Positions 17,501-27,100 of a DNA stretch of 64,000 nt are shown piece after piece. The translations under genes and the position numbers were made by a program. The DNA is taken from contig NZ_JACNME010000014.1 in the NCBI RefSeq assembly GCF_014270065.1, positions 46,676-110,675 of the forward strand, read 5' to 3'. Position 1 is the first letter of the stretch. Every line of letters begins with the position of its first letter. The DNA is from Quadrisphaera sp. RL12-1S. Lineage in GTDB: Bacteria > Actinomycetota > Actinomycetes > Actinomycetales > Quadrisphaeraceae. The notes under the pieces were generated by a model. It was not told the DNA's origin, made no database searches, and saw nothing but the letters and a program-made list of their open reading frames with translations.

Positions 17501-18925
17501 TCAGTTGTTGTTGTTGCCGCTGAGCTGTCCGAGGGCGGCGGTGACCGCGTTCCCCTGGTCCTTGATCTTGCCGAGCGCCACCTCGAGGGCGGCGTACTGG
17601 GAGGTCAGCAGGGTCTGCTTGGCCAGCAGGCGCTGGTCCCAGTCTGAGATGCTGTTGGTGAGGCTGGTGACGTCGCTCTTGTCACCGTTGATCAGGCCCG
17701 TGATGGCGCCCGAGACCGGGTCGCTGGCCGTGGCGCCCGCCGCCTTGACCGCGGTGCCGAACGCCTGGAGGACCTTGGCCGCCCGGGCCGGGTCGCTGGC
17801 GTAGAGCGCGGAGAACTTCGAGGCGTCGAAGGTGATGTGCCCGTCACGCGTGACAGCCAGTCCCGCGAGGGTCGCGGCGCTCGACCCGACGCTGTCGCTC
17901 ACGGTGCTCAGCAGGGCGTTGCCCGTGTCGCGCAGCGTGCCGTCGCCCTGGAGGAGACCACCGTTGGTGGCCGACGGGGTGACCCCCTTGCCGACGATCT
18001 GGGTGTGGAAGGAGATGTCGTCGAGCACCGCGTTCATGCCGGTCACGAGACTGGTCAGCTGCGAGCTGAGCGCGCCCTGGTTCACAGCCGTCGACACCGT
18101 CACCGGTGTGTTGACACCGCCCGCGGTGCTGTTGGTGGTGACGGCGCTGACGGTGACGTTCACGCCCGGCATGAGGTTGGTGAAGGTGTTGGAGTGCGAC
18201 GTCAGGGTCACGCCGGAGCTGCTGCTGGCCGCCGCGGTGGACCCGACGATCTGGATGGTCGCGTCGCTGCCGCTCTGCAGCGTGGTGAACGAGTCGTTGC
18301 TCCCGGAGGTCGGGAGGCCGCTGGTGCTGAACCCGCTCGTCGCGCCGGTGTCCTTGGAGGTGATCTGCAGCTGTGCGCCGCTGCTGCCGTTGACGACGAC
18401 GGCGCTGTAGCCAGCGCTGCTCGCGCCGGTGGGCTGGCCGCTGAAGGACGCCGCGTTGATGGCGGAGGCGATGTCGGCCGCGCTGCCGCTCGCCGCGGTG
18501 ATGCTGACGGCGCTGCCGCCCTGCGGGGTGAACGAGAAGGTCAGCGGCCCGCTGCCGGTCCCGGTGGTCGGGGGCGCGGGGATCACCGAGGAGATCTTGC
18601 TGGTGGACTGGGCGAGCGCGGTGACGTTGAAGCTGACGGAACCGACGCCGGCCGTGATGTCCGCGGTGGCCGTCACCGAGCTGTTGGTGCTGCTGGCCGC
18701 GGCCTTGGTGTACGTGGCCGGGTCGGCGAGCGTCGCGGCGAGGCTGGTGATCGAGGCGGCCTTGGCGTTGATGCCCTGAGCGGCGCTGATCTGGGCGTTG
18801 GTGGTGGCCAGCTTGGTCTTGAGGTCTGCCTGCGGCTGCGCGGCGATCTGCATGAGCTGGCTGATGATGCTCTTGGAGTCGATGCCGCTGACAAGGCCGC
18901 TGATGGACGTGGTCGAGGAGGACAT
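17501..18925 (-). CDS. fliD: Flagellar filament cap protein FliD
   Basis: FliD forms the cap under which flagellin subunits fold onto the filament. The 474-residue protein starts with the family pattern ISGLVSGIDSKSIISQLM and ends with a coiled helix (DWDQRLLAKQTLLTSQYAAL). The middle is Ser/Thr/Gly-rich and variable. It follows fliC and its terminators, and precedes fliS. I found no clear sigma-28 box in the 79 bp between the first fliC terminator arm and its ATG. Confidence 0.95.
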   Translation of the reverse strand: MSSSTTSISGLVSGIDSKSIISQLMQIAAQPQADLKTKLATTNAQISAAQGINAKAASITSLAATLADPATYTKAAASSTNSSVTATADITAGVGSVSFNVTALAQSTSKISSVIPAPPTTGTGSGPLTFSFTPQGGSAVSITAASGSAADIASAINAASFSGQPTGASSAGYSAVVVNGSSGAQLQITSKDTGATSGFSTSGLPTSGSNDSFTTLQSGSDATIQIVGSTAAASSSSGVTLTSHSNTFTNLMPGVNVTVSAVTTNSTAGGVNTPVTVSTAVNQGALSSQLTSLVTGMNAVLDDISFHTQIVGKGVTPSATNGGLLQGDGTLRDTGNALLSTVSDSVGSSAATLAGLAVTRDGHITFDASKFSALYASDPARAAKVLQAFGTAVKAAGATASDPVSGAITGLINGDKSDVTSLTNSISDWDQRLLAKQTLLTSQYAALEVALGKIKDQGNAVTAALGQLSGNNNN

Positions 18926-19004
18926 GGGTCCGCTCTTTCGTCAGGGCCCGGCAGCGGTGGGTGCTCGGGCGGGGCAGGGTCGGTGGGTGGCGCTCAGGAG
19001 AGCG

Positions 19005-19047
19005 GCGCCTGCCGCGCCGGGTGCTGAGCACCCGGCGCGGCAGGCGC
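19005..19047 (-). terminator. Perfect 21-bp stem terminator after fliC
   Basis: Two perfectly complementary 21-nt arms (19005-19025 and 19027-19047) surround a minimal loop (TGA at the tip). This is one of the strongest hairpins in the window. It lies 47 bp past the fliC stop and would protect or end the abundant flagellin mRNA. Confidence 0.8.
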
Positions 19048-19061
19048 GCTGTCAGCGACCA

Positions 19062-19088
19062 CCGGGGCCGGCACCTGGCCGGCCCCGG
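19062..19088 (-). terminator. Second hairpin directly after the fliC stop
   Basis: Arms CCGGGGCCGGC (19062-19072) and GCCGGCCCCGG (19078-19088) with loop ACCTG begin 6 bp past the fliC stop. Together with the 21-bp stem just downstream it forms a tandem terminator. Confidence 0.6.
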
Positions 19089-19094
19089 TCGCCA

Positions 19095-20459
19095 TCAGCC
19101 CTGGAGCAGGGACAGCACCGACTGCGGCAGGTTCTTGGCCTGCGACAGCATCGCGGTACCGGCCTGGGCCAGGATCTGCTTGCTGGTGAACTTGACCATC
19201 TCGGACGCCATGTCGACGTCCTTGATCGAGCTCATCGACGCCGTGAGGTTCTGGGTCGCGGTGCCCAGGTTGGCGATGGTGTGCTCGAGGCGGTTCTGCA
19301 CGGCACCGAGGTTCGCCCGGGTGGTGGAGACCTGCTTGATGGCGTTGTCGATCAGGGTGATCGCACCCGACGCACCCGAACCGGTGGTGAAGGTCGGCGT
19401 CGCGTTGTCGATCTGCGTCTGCGAGGACGTGGTGGCGCCGGTGTCGGTGAGCGCGTTGCCGCTCGTCGTGGTGAAGCCGGTGATGGCCTGCGTCACCAGG
19501 AACTTCAGGTGGCTGGAGTCCGCCGACGTGAACGGCGTGGCGCTCGAGTCGGTGAGGCCGAAGGCGGCACGCGCAGCCTTGTTGAGGGCGTTCAGCGCCT
19601 CGGAGGCGGAGACGGTGCCGTCAGCGGTGCCCTTCGTGCCGTCAGCGGCCAGACCGTCAGCGTTGTTCGCGCTGTAGTCCACCGAGCTCAGGTCGAAGGT
19701 CTTGCCGCCGAAGCTGATCGTGCCCGTGAGGTGCTGGAACGACGCGGTGCTGAAGCTCGTCCCCGAGAAGTAGTCCTGGGTGGAGCCGGCGGTGCCGTCG
19801 GCCTTCGGCGGGGTCGCCGCGTTGAAGGTCAGGTAACCGGCGGCGGACGAGGTGGCGGCGGTGGCAGCGACACCGCCGACGCCGGTGCCCAGGGAGGCGC
19901 CGGTGCTGGCGGCGTAGAGGCCCGTGGCCGTCATGTCGACGCCCGAGATGCCCAGGCCCGCGGAACCCATGGACGTGCCGATGTTGACCGAGATGGTCTG
20001 GCCCTGGTTCGCGCCCACCTGGAAGGTGGTGCTGAACGAGCCGTCGAGCAGGTTCCGACCGTTGAAGTTCGTGGTCTGGGCGATGCGGTCGAGCTCGGAC
20101 TTCAGCTGCACGACCTCGGACTGGATGTTGGACTTGGCGTCCGCGTTCATCGAGCCGTTGCTCGCCTGCACCGCCAGGGTGCGCATGCGCTGGAGGATCG
20201 AGGTGCTCTCGGAGAGCGAGCCTTCAGCGGTCTGGACGACGTTGATGCCGTCCTGGCTGTTGCGCGTGGCCTGGGTGAGGCCCTGGATCTGGGAGTTGAG
20301 GCCCTCGGAGATGGCCAGCCCGGCCGCGTCGTCCGCAGCGCGGTTGATGCGGTAGCCACTGGACAGCTTCTCGAGGCTCTTCGACAGGTCGCTCTGGGTG
20401 GACGTGAGGTTCCGGTACGTGTTGAACGCCTGGATGTTGTTGTTGACCGAGATGGCCAT
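19095..20459 (-). CDS. fliC: Flagellin FliC
   Basis: Flagellin is the filament subunit. From ATG 20459 (GGAGGAG 7 nt upstream) it has 454 residues. The D0/D1 N-terminal domain carries ISVNNNIQAFNTYRNL and 'GYRINRAADDAAGLAISEGL', and the C-terminal domain carries VDMASEMVKFTSKQILAQAG and ends SVLSLLQG. The central Ala/Gly/Thr/Ser-rich region, rich in surface Ser and Thr, offers O-glycosylation sites; that use is inference from the adjoining glycosyltransferases. No Cys is present. A longer in-frame upstream extension is rejected as it crosses the promoter. Confidence 0.98.
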   Translation of the reverse strand: MAISVNNNIQAFNTYRNLTSTQSDLSKSLEKLSSGYRINRAADDAAGLAISEGLNSQIQGLTQATRNSQDGINVVQTAEGSLSESTSILQRMRTLAVQASNGSMNADAKSNIQSEVVQLKSELDRIAQTTNFNGRNLLDGSFSTTFQVGANQGQTISVNIGTSMGSAGLGISGVDMTATGLYAASTGASLGTGVGGVAATAATSSAAGYLTFNAATPPKADGTAGSTQDYFSGTSFSTASFQHLTGTISFGGKTFDLSSVDYSANNADGLAADGTKGTADGTVSASEALNALNKAARAAFGLTDSSATPFTSADSSHLKFLVTQAITGFTTTSGNALTDTGATTSSQTQIDNATPTFTTGSGASGAITLIDNAIKQVSTTRANLGAVQNRLEHTIANLGTATQNLTASMSSIKDVDMASEMVKFTSKQILAQAGTAMLSQAKNLPQSVLSLLQG

Positions 20460-20521
20460 GGCTGACTCCTCCGTGACAGGTGGGTGTAGCGGTGATGCCC
20501 GTCCGTGGGCGATCACCAGGT

Positions 20522-20549
20522 CCATCGGCGCCGGCGGAGCGGGCCTGAA
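20522..20549 (-). promoter_or_regulatory. Sigma-28-like promoter of fliC
   Basis: Minus-strand TTCAG (20549-20545), 15 bp, GCCGATGG (20529-20522). It gives a leader of about 55 nt ahead of the fliC ribosome binding site. A second promoter fires in the opposite direction 37 bp away. Confidence 0.75.
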
Positions 20550-20585
20550 GGAAAACGACCCGACTGCTGGAAGACACCCGTTCGG

Positions 20586-20614
20586 CTCAAGGAGGGCGGC
20601 CGAGCGGCCGATCC
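20586..20614 (+). promoter_or_regulatory. Sigma-28-like promoter of the first glycosyltransferase gene
   Basis: CTCAA (20586-20590), 16 bp, GCCGATCC (20607-20614), then 7 nt to the GTG at 20622. It is divergent to the fliC promoter. Confidence 0.75.
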
Positions 20615-20621
20615 CCTCTGC

Positions 20622-22664
20622 GTGACCACCATCCGCACCCTGAGCCCCCGCGAGACCCCGCCCGGGGTCGTCATCGTGCACTGCGGTGCGCTGACCGTCC
20701 CCCGGCTCGAGCGACGCCTGCGGGCCGTCGTCGCGACGGTGCCGGACTCCGTGCGCGTCATCGCCACCGTGCTGGCCCCCCAGAAGCTGGGACCCTCGCT
20801 CGCGCGGCGCGTGGAGGTCTGCGTCATCGCCGACGGCGGCATGGGACTCATCGAGCGGGAGGTGGCAGGAGCCGCCGACGTCGTGGTGCTCCCCTTCACC
20901 TGCCGGGTCGCGGGCGGGTGGTGGTCAGTCGCGCAGCGCAGGATGGGCCAGCAGCAGGACCGGATCGGTGTGCTGCCGCTCGCCGTGGGGTTCGTGTTCT
21001 GCTACCCCGCCCCCCTGACCTCGGTGGACGCGCCCCGCGTGGGCTGGCAGCCCCTGGAGGGCGTCACCTCCGTGGTGGCCCGCACGACGCAGCCGCTGCC
21101 CACCCTGGCCGCGGTCCTCATCGTCAAGGACGAGGAGCGCCGTCTCCCCCGGTGCCTGGACGCCCTGGTCGACGTGGTCGACGAGGTGGTCGTGTACGAC
21201 ACCGGGAGCTCGGACAGCACCGTCACGATCGCGCGCGCGTCGGGCGCCACGGTGGTCGAGGGCTTCTGGGACGACGACTTCGGCGCCGCCCGCAACCGCG
21301 CGCTGGAACACGCCACGAGCGAGTGGGTCCTGTCGGTCGACGCCGACGAGGTCCTCGAGACCGATCGCGACGAGCTCCTCGCGTGGTTGGCCTCGGTGGA
21401 GGAGGACCTGTGCCTCGTGCGCCTGGAGTCGACCACCACCGAGGGCGCCGCCCACGGCCACGAGAGCCGGCTCTCGCGCCTCTTCCGCCGCGAGAAGACG
21501 ACGTGGGCCAACGCGCTGCACGAGCAGCCGGTCGCCAAGGGCGGTGGCGCCCTGCGCATGTGCCAGTCGATCCCCCCGCTGCGCCTCCTCCACTCCGGCT
21601 ACACCATCGGCCACGAGAAGGTGGGCGAGAAGGCCGAGCGCAACCTGCGCATCAGCCGACGCGCCTTCGAGGCGGTCCCCACCGAGAGCCCTGCCTGGCC
21701 CCAGGTCGCCGTCGACTACGCGCGCTCGCTGGCGCTCGCCGGCCGCGCCGAGGAGGTCCTGAGCACCACCGACCAGCTGGCGGACCGGGAGATGGAACGA
21801 CCGCTGGTCGTCCAGGTCGCCCGCAGCGTGGTCCCGCTCCTGCTCAGCCCCGACCGTGCCGCCCGCGCCGCTCACTGGGTGGACCGCGCCGCTGCGGCGG
21901 GTGAGTCCCCCGGCCTGGTGTCGCTGTGGCGCGCCCAGGTCCAGGGGGTCCGCGGTGACATCACCGGGGGCGTCGCAGCGCTCGAGCACCTCGTCTCGCA
22001 GCCACCGGTGGAGACCGGCTTCGACCTGTGGGGGAAGGAGTTCGACGCCGTGTCGGCCACGAGCGCCCTCGCGCGCGCCTACGACGCGACGGGACGCAGC
22101 GCTGCGGCCGCGGACCTGCTGACGACCATGATGCAGGACGAGCCCGACCGCGTTCCCGTCGAGCAGCTGCTGCTGACGGCGCAGCGAGCGGGCAGGCGCC
22201 TGGAGGACCTGGCGCTGCTCGCCCCCGACGCCCTGGTCCGGCGCTCCCTCCTGGAGACGACCGTGGTCGCCCCCGCCCTCGCGCTGGCCTGGTACCGGGC
22301 GCTCCACGCGGCCCGGCCCCTCGACGAGCGCGTGCTCGCCGTGGGCAGCGCGGCGGCTGCGCGCACGAGCGTCGAGGCAGCGCTCGAGTGGTCCGTCCTG
22401 TCCCGCGAGGCCGGGCTGGGCGAGGGGATCTGCGCCCTGCGCTGGCTCGCGGAGGGCGAGGTCGCGCACCCTCGGACCAGGGCGCTCGCCTGGGCGGTCC
22501 TGGTGCACGGCTTCGGCCAGGCGGTCGACGGGCCGCTGCTGGAGGAGGCCGTCGACCGGCTGTCCGGCGATGACGCGGCCGAGGTGCTCGACACCCTCCG
22601 GCGGCTGCTGCCGGAGGTCGCCTCGCTGCGACCGCACCGGCCGTCGCTGGACCACGTCGGCTGA
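20622..22664 (+). CDS. Family 2 glycosyltransferase with TPR-like C-terminus
   Basis: The 680-residue product has an N-terminal part of about 150 residues that I do not recognise. A GT2 domain follows at about 155-330 (TLAAVLIVKDEERRLPRCLD, YDTGSSDSTVTIA, metal-binding SVDADEV, NALHEQPV), then about 330 residues of helical repeats like TPR. This GT2-plus-TPR build occurs in peptide/protein glycosyltransferases of the SunS type, which fits modification of flagellin, but the acceptor is inference. The GTG at 20622 was chosen because it lies 7 nt after a sigma-28 -10 box; no Shine-Dalgarno is visible, so translation is probably leaderless. It is the first gene after fliC. Confidence 0.85.
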   Translation: MTTIRTLSPRETPPGVVIVHCGALTVPRLERRLRAVVATVPDSVRVIATVLAPQKLGPSLARRVEVCVIADGGMGLIEREVAGAADVVVLPFTCRVAGGWWSVAQRRMGQQQDRIGVLPLAVGFVFCYPAPLTSVDAPRVGWQPLEGVTSVVARTTQPLPTLAAVLIVKDEERRLPRCLDALVDVVDEVVVYDTGSSDSTVTIARASGATVVEGFWDDDFGAARNRALEHATSEWVLSVDADEVLETDRDELLAWLASVEEDLCLVRLESTTTEGAAHGHESRLSRLFRREKTTWANALHEQPVAKGGGALRMCQSIPPLRLLHSGYTIGHEKVGEKAERNLRISRRAFEAVPTESPAWPQVAVDYARSLALAGRAEEVLSTTDQLADREMERPLVVQVARSVVPLLLSPDRAARAAHWVDRAAAAGESPGLVSLWRAQVQGVRGDITGGVAALEHLVSQPPVETGFDLWGKEFDAVSATSALARAYDATGRSAAAADLLTTMMQDEPDRVPVEQLLLTAQRAGRRLEDLALLAPDALVRRSLLETTVVAPALALAWYRALHAARPLDERVLAVGSAAAARTSVEAALEWSVLSREAGLGEGICALRWLAEGEVAHPRTRALAWAVLVHGFGQAVDGPLLEEAVDRLSGDDAAEVLDTLRRLLPEVASLRPHRPSLDHVG

Positions 22665-22667
22665 GGG

Positions 22668-22696
22668 CTCAAGGTCGTCACCCGATCGGCCGATCC
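22668..22696 (+). promoter_or_regulatory. Sigma-28-like promoter of the 22704 gene
   Basis: CTCAA (22668-22672) begins 3 nt after the preceding stop; 16 bp later comes GCCGATCC (22689-22696), then 7 nt to GTG 22704. Same geometry as the 20586 site. Confidence 0.72.
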
Positions 22697-22703
22697 ACTC
22701 CTC

Positions 22704-24155
22704 GTGACCGAACGACGTCCAGCGAAGGTCAACCTGTGCCTGGCGCACGTGCCCGGCAACCCGTTCACGCTCGGGCTGCTGGACCCCCTGCACCAGGTCG
22801 GGGAGGCGCTGACCGCCGTCGGCGTCGACGTGACGATGGGCCGCAACCGGCTGCAGCGCGGGGTGCCCAACTGGGTGTTCGGTGGCTTCCGCGGCTTCGA
22901 CCCCGACCTCGCGCGCAGCTACGAGTGCGTCATCGTCAACCTCGAGCAGCTCGGTGCTGGCGGCGGGGCCACCGGGACCGACTACCAGCGGCTGCTCGTG
23001 GAGAACGCGGTGGTGGACTACCACCCGGACAACCCGGCCGCCTACGGCAAGACCCTCGACGAGGTCCCGCTGCTCGCCTTCGGGCACTCCCCCCGCCTGG
23101 CGACGTCCCCTCCGCTCCCTCTGCAGGAGCGGCCCATCGACCTGCTCTTCCTGGGGCTCCCCGGGCCGCGTCGGAACGCCGTGCTCGACCGCGTGCGCGC
23201 CACCGGGGTGGAGGTGTTCGTCCCCGACGGACCGGTCTTCGGCCCCGAGCGCGACGAGCTGGTCCGCAGCGCCAAGGCCGTGCTCAACGTGGCGGCCTAC
23301 GACCTCAACCGCTTCGAGCAGGTGCGTGCGTCCCTGTGCCTGTCCCTCGGGACCCCGGTGGTCAGCGAGAGGCGCGAGCTCGCCTCTGACGGCGAGAAGG
23401 CCTTCGAGGACCACGTCTCGTGGTTCGACCTCGCCGATCTCGAGGCGTACTTCACCGGGACGTTCCTGACGGGGTCCTGGCTCGCCGCGGCGCAGGAGCA
23501 GGTCTCGAGCTTCACCGGGGTGTCGATGGTCCCGAGCCTCGAGCGGGCCCTCTCGGTCCTCTCGGGGAGGCCCCAGCGCGCGCTCGAGGCCCCTCCTGCC
23601 TCCGAGCGGGTCACCATCGGCATGGGTACCGGCTACCGAGCTGGTTGGCTGAACGTCTCGACGTCGTCCTCGCACATGCCCGACGTCCAGGTCTCCAGCT
23701 GGTCGCAGCTGCGCTCGGGACTGCACCTCGACACCGCCGCCCACGGCGCCGTCACGACCGGGAGCGCCCGGGAGGTCCTCGTCGCGCCCGGTCCCGAGGG
23801 CCTGCTGCTCGACCACCTGCACGCCGCACTGGACCTGCTCGCCGACGGACAGCTCGCCCGGATCGAGGTGCCCCTGGGCGACAGCGTCGCGGCCGCGGAG
23901 GTCCACATGAAGCGGTTCTGGGCTCACGGCGTGGCGAGGAGCCGGTTCGAGTTCGTGGAGGCGCACCCTGTCGACATGAACGGCGAGCCCTGCGGGGAGG
24001 ACTCGGCCATGCACCTGCGCGTGGTGCTCCGCAAGGTTCCCTGCACCAGCGCGCAGACCACGTCCTCGAGGACGTTCCTCGACGACCTCGGCGGACTGCT
24101 CCCGAGCGCGCCACCACCGCTGCGCCTCGAGACCTCGGAGGACGACCCCCGATGA
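22704..24155 (+). CDS. Putative glycosyltransferase, GT-B-like
   Basis: The 483-residue product starts leaderlessly at GTG 22704. Residues 1-300 look like a GT-B-type glycosyltransferase (PIDLLFLGLPGPRRNAVLDR, SAKAVLNVAAYD, FEQVRASLCLSLGTPVVSE), a pattern seen in glycosyltransferases that read a donor-site E/S region. Residues 300-480 form a second domain (WLNVSTSSSHMPDVQVSSW, 'VEAHPVDMNGEP') faintly like a SAM-dependent methyltransferase without a clear SAM motif. The stop overlaps the next ATG (ATGA), so it forms an operon with the large glycosyltransferase. Exact activity is unknown. Confidence 0.7.
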   Translation: MTERRPAKVNLCLAHVPGNPFTLGLLDPLHQVGEALTAVGVDVTMGRNRLQRGVPNWVFGGFRGFDPDLARSYECVIVNLEQLGAGGGATGTDYQRLLVENAVVDYHPDNPAAYGKTLDEVPLLAFGHSPRLATSPPLPLQERPIDLLFLGLPGPRRNAVLDRVRATGVEVFVPDGPVFGPERDELVRSAKAVLNVAAYDLNRFEQVRASLCLSLGTPVVSERRELASDGEKAFEDHVSWFDLADLEAYFTGTFLTGSWLAAAQEQVSSFTGVSMVPSLERALSVLSGRPQRALEAPPASERVTIGMGTGYRAGWLNVSTSSSHMPDVQVSSWSQLRSGLHLDTAAHGAVTTGSAREVLVAPGPEGLLLDHLHAALDLLADGQLARIEVPLGDSVAAAEVHMKRFWAHGVARSRFEFVEAHPVDMNGEPCGEDSAMHLRVVLRKVPCTSAQTTSSRTFLDDLGGLLPSAPPPLRLETSEDDPR

Positions 24156-27100
24156 CGACGACGGCCGACACCCTGGCGCCTCGCGTGACGATCGTCATCC
24201 CTGTCCACAACCAGGTGGCGTTCACCCTGCTCTGCCTCCAGAGCATCGAAGAGGCCCAAGCGCGCAACACCACGACCTTCGAGGTCGTCGTCGTCGACAA
24301 CGCCTCGACGGACGGCACGCGCGAGCTCCTCGACTCGCTCTCGGGGGACGTCCGCACCGTCCGCAACGAGGAGAACCGCGGGTTCGGCGACGCGTGCAAC
24401 CAGGGGGCGGAGGTCGCCCGCGGCGAGTTCGTGCTGTTCCTCAACAACGACACGGCCGTCACCGGCGACTGGCTCGACGTGCTCGTCGCCGCGATGGACG
24501 AGGACGCCCGCCGCGGTGCCGTCCAGCCGAAGCTCCTGTACCCCGACGGCCGCGTCAACGACGCCGGTGGTCTGGTGTTCCGCGACGGCGTGGCCGTGGT
24601 CTACGGCAAGGGCCACCTCCACCCGAGCGCACCGGAGCTGGACGTCAGGCGAGCCCCCGACTACGCCTCCGGGGCGTGCCTGCTCGTCCGTTCGACCGCG
24701 TTCCGCGAGATCGGCGGCTTCGACCACCGCTACGCGCCCGCCTACTACGAGGACACCGACCTGTCCTTCGCGCTCCGCGCCGCGGGGTGGACGGTGCTGT
24801 ACGAGCCGGCGGCCGTGGTCATCCACGTCGAGGGCGCCACCGCCGGGACGGACACGACCGCGGGCTTCAAGGCCCACATGCCGCGCAACCAGCGCCTCTT
24901 CGCCGAGAAGTGGGCCGACGAGCTCCGCCACCGCCCCGCCTTCACCCCGGAGGCCATCGACGCGTGGGCCCACCGACCGCAGGCGGGGTGGGGACCGGGA
25001 GAGTCCGCGGAGGCCACGACCGAGGGGCTCCGCGTGCTGGTGCTGGATCCCTTCCCGCCGATGTACGACCGCGCCAGCGGCAGCCTGCGGACCCTCGAGA
25101 TCGAGAAGGCCCTCCGAGCCCTCGGGCACGCCGTGGTGCACGAGGCCACCGGGGCGGCCCCCGAGCGCGCGCGCTACTCCCGTCACCTCTCGCGCTGGGG
25201 CATCAGGCTCCACGGAGAGGACCCTGCGGCCCCCGGGCCACCGCTCAACGGCTCGACGCTGCACCGCCCCCTGCACCCCGAGGACGGGTACGACTGCGTG
25301 GTCGTCGGCCCCTGGCAGACGGCAGAGCACCTGCTGCCGCGCATCCGCCAGCACTTCCCGAGCGCTGCGGTCGTCGTCGACTCCTGCGACCTGCACTTCG
25401 TGAGAGAGGCACGGGGCGCGACCTTCCCTCCGGAGGAGCTCGTGCAGCGACGCGAGAGGGAGCTCGCGGTCTACGCGGCCGCTGACCACGTGCTCGTCGT
25501 CAGCGACGTGGAGCGCGAGCTCCTCCGCAGCCTGCTCCCCGGCGTCTCCGTCTCCGTGGTCGGCAACGCCCACAGCGCGGTCGACGCTCCGCCCCCCGCG
25601 CAGGGCCGCAGCGGTGTCCTCTTCGTGGGCAACGCCAACCACCCGCCGAACGTGGACGGGGCCCGCTGGCTCGTCGAGGAGGTGTGGCCGCGGGTGCGGG
25701 CACACCGACCGGACGTCGAGCTGGCCATCGTCGGCAACGACCCGCTGGGCGCCTTCAGGGCCTTCGCCCAGGAGTCCGTGATCGTCACCGGCTGGGTCCC
25801 CACCACCCGCCCCTTCCTCGACGCCGCTCGCGCGTCCGTGGCCCCGCTGCTCTCGGGTGCGGGGGTCAAGGGCAAGGTCGGCGAAGCGCTCGCTGCCGGC
25901 CTGCCGGTCGTGGCGACCAGCATCGGCGCTGAGGGTCTGGGCCTGACCGACGGCGTGGACGTCGCCGTCGCCGACGGTGCGGCGGCCTTCGCGGAGCGCG
26001 TCCTGCGGCTCCTGGACGACGACGACGCCTGGTCGGCGCAGAGCGCCGCCGGCCTCCACCGCTCGCGTGAGGCGCTCGGTCCGGACCGGCTCACGACGGA
26101 CGTGCGCACTGCTCTCGAAGCGGCGGCCACGGCCCACGCGAAGAGACCGCGGCCGGTGGTGTTCCTCGTCGACTCGGACGAGAGGACCGTGGACGAGGTC
26201 CTGCGCCTCGAGCTGTCGCAGAGGTCTGGCGCTGTGCTGCACGGGCGCGTGACGAGGCACTCGCCCCAGACAGGTGTCATCCCGCTCTTCCGCGGCCCGC
26301 AGACCTCCCGGGCAGTGGGGGATGACGCAGTGGCCGAGGCCCTGGGGCAGCTGGTCCGGCAGCACGCCGTCGACGTGGTGGTCTTCGCGGGACTCGGCAC
26401 CCCTGACCACCTCAACGCACACCTCGTCGAGACCGCCCAGCAGTGCGGTGCTGTCGCCGTCGTCACCGTCGACCACGACGACACCGTGCCGTGGTCGTCG
26501 CCTGGTGGCGGCGCAGGTGCTGAGGGCACCGACGGTGACCTCGTGGACCAGCTGCTGCTCCGGAGCGCATCGCGCGCCCTGGGCCGTGCGGACGTCCTGG
26601 TCCTGCCGTCGGCAGCGACGCAGCTGGCGCAGCAGGAGCTCACGGGTGCGAGGGCACGCCTCGCCTGCGGACCCCTGGTGCAGTGGTGGCCCGCCGTCCT
26701 CGACGTCCTGGGAGACCTCACCCCCCCTCCTGCGCCCAGCGAGGTGGGTGGGCCTGAGATCAGCGTGGTCATCAGCACGTTCGACCGCCCGGACGCCTTG
26801 GCTCGGGCGCTCGAGGGGTTCTGCCGGCAGACCTTGCCGAGCGAGCGCTTCGAGGTGGTCGTCGTGGACGACGCTTCGAGCGTCCCAGCAGCTCCCGTGG
26901 CCGAACGCTTCACCGATCGCCTCTCCATCCGGTGCGTGCGCCGGGAGCTGAACGGGGGCGTGGGCCCAGCACGAGCCACCGGTGTGGAACTCGCTCGCGG
27001 GGCGGTGGTGCTGTGCTTCGACGACGATCTCGAACCACGGCCGCGGCTGCTCGCTGAGCACCTTCGCTCTCACCGGGCCAACCCGGCCGTGCACGACGTC

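Noticed and set aside
18926..19004. Sigma-28-like promoter of fliD
   Set aside because: CTGAG and GCTGCCGG words occur but not with correct spacing or sequence.
20459..20681. Upstream in-frame extension of fliC
   Set aside because: It would run through the fliC and 20586 promoters; flagellins start MAISVNNN-like, and a good ribosome site precedes ATG 20459.
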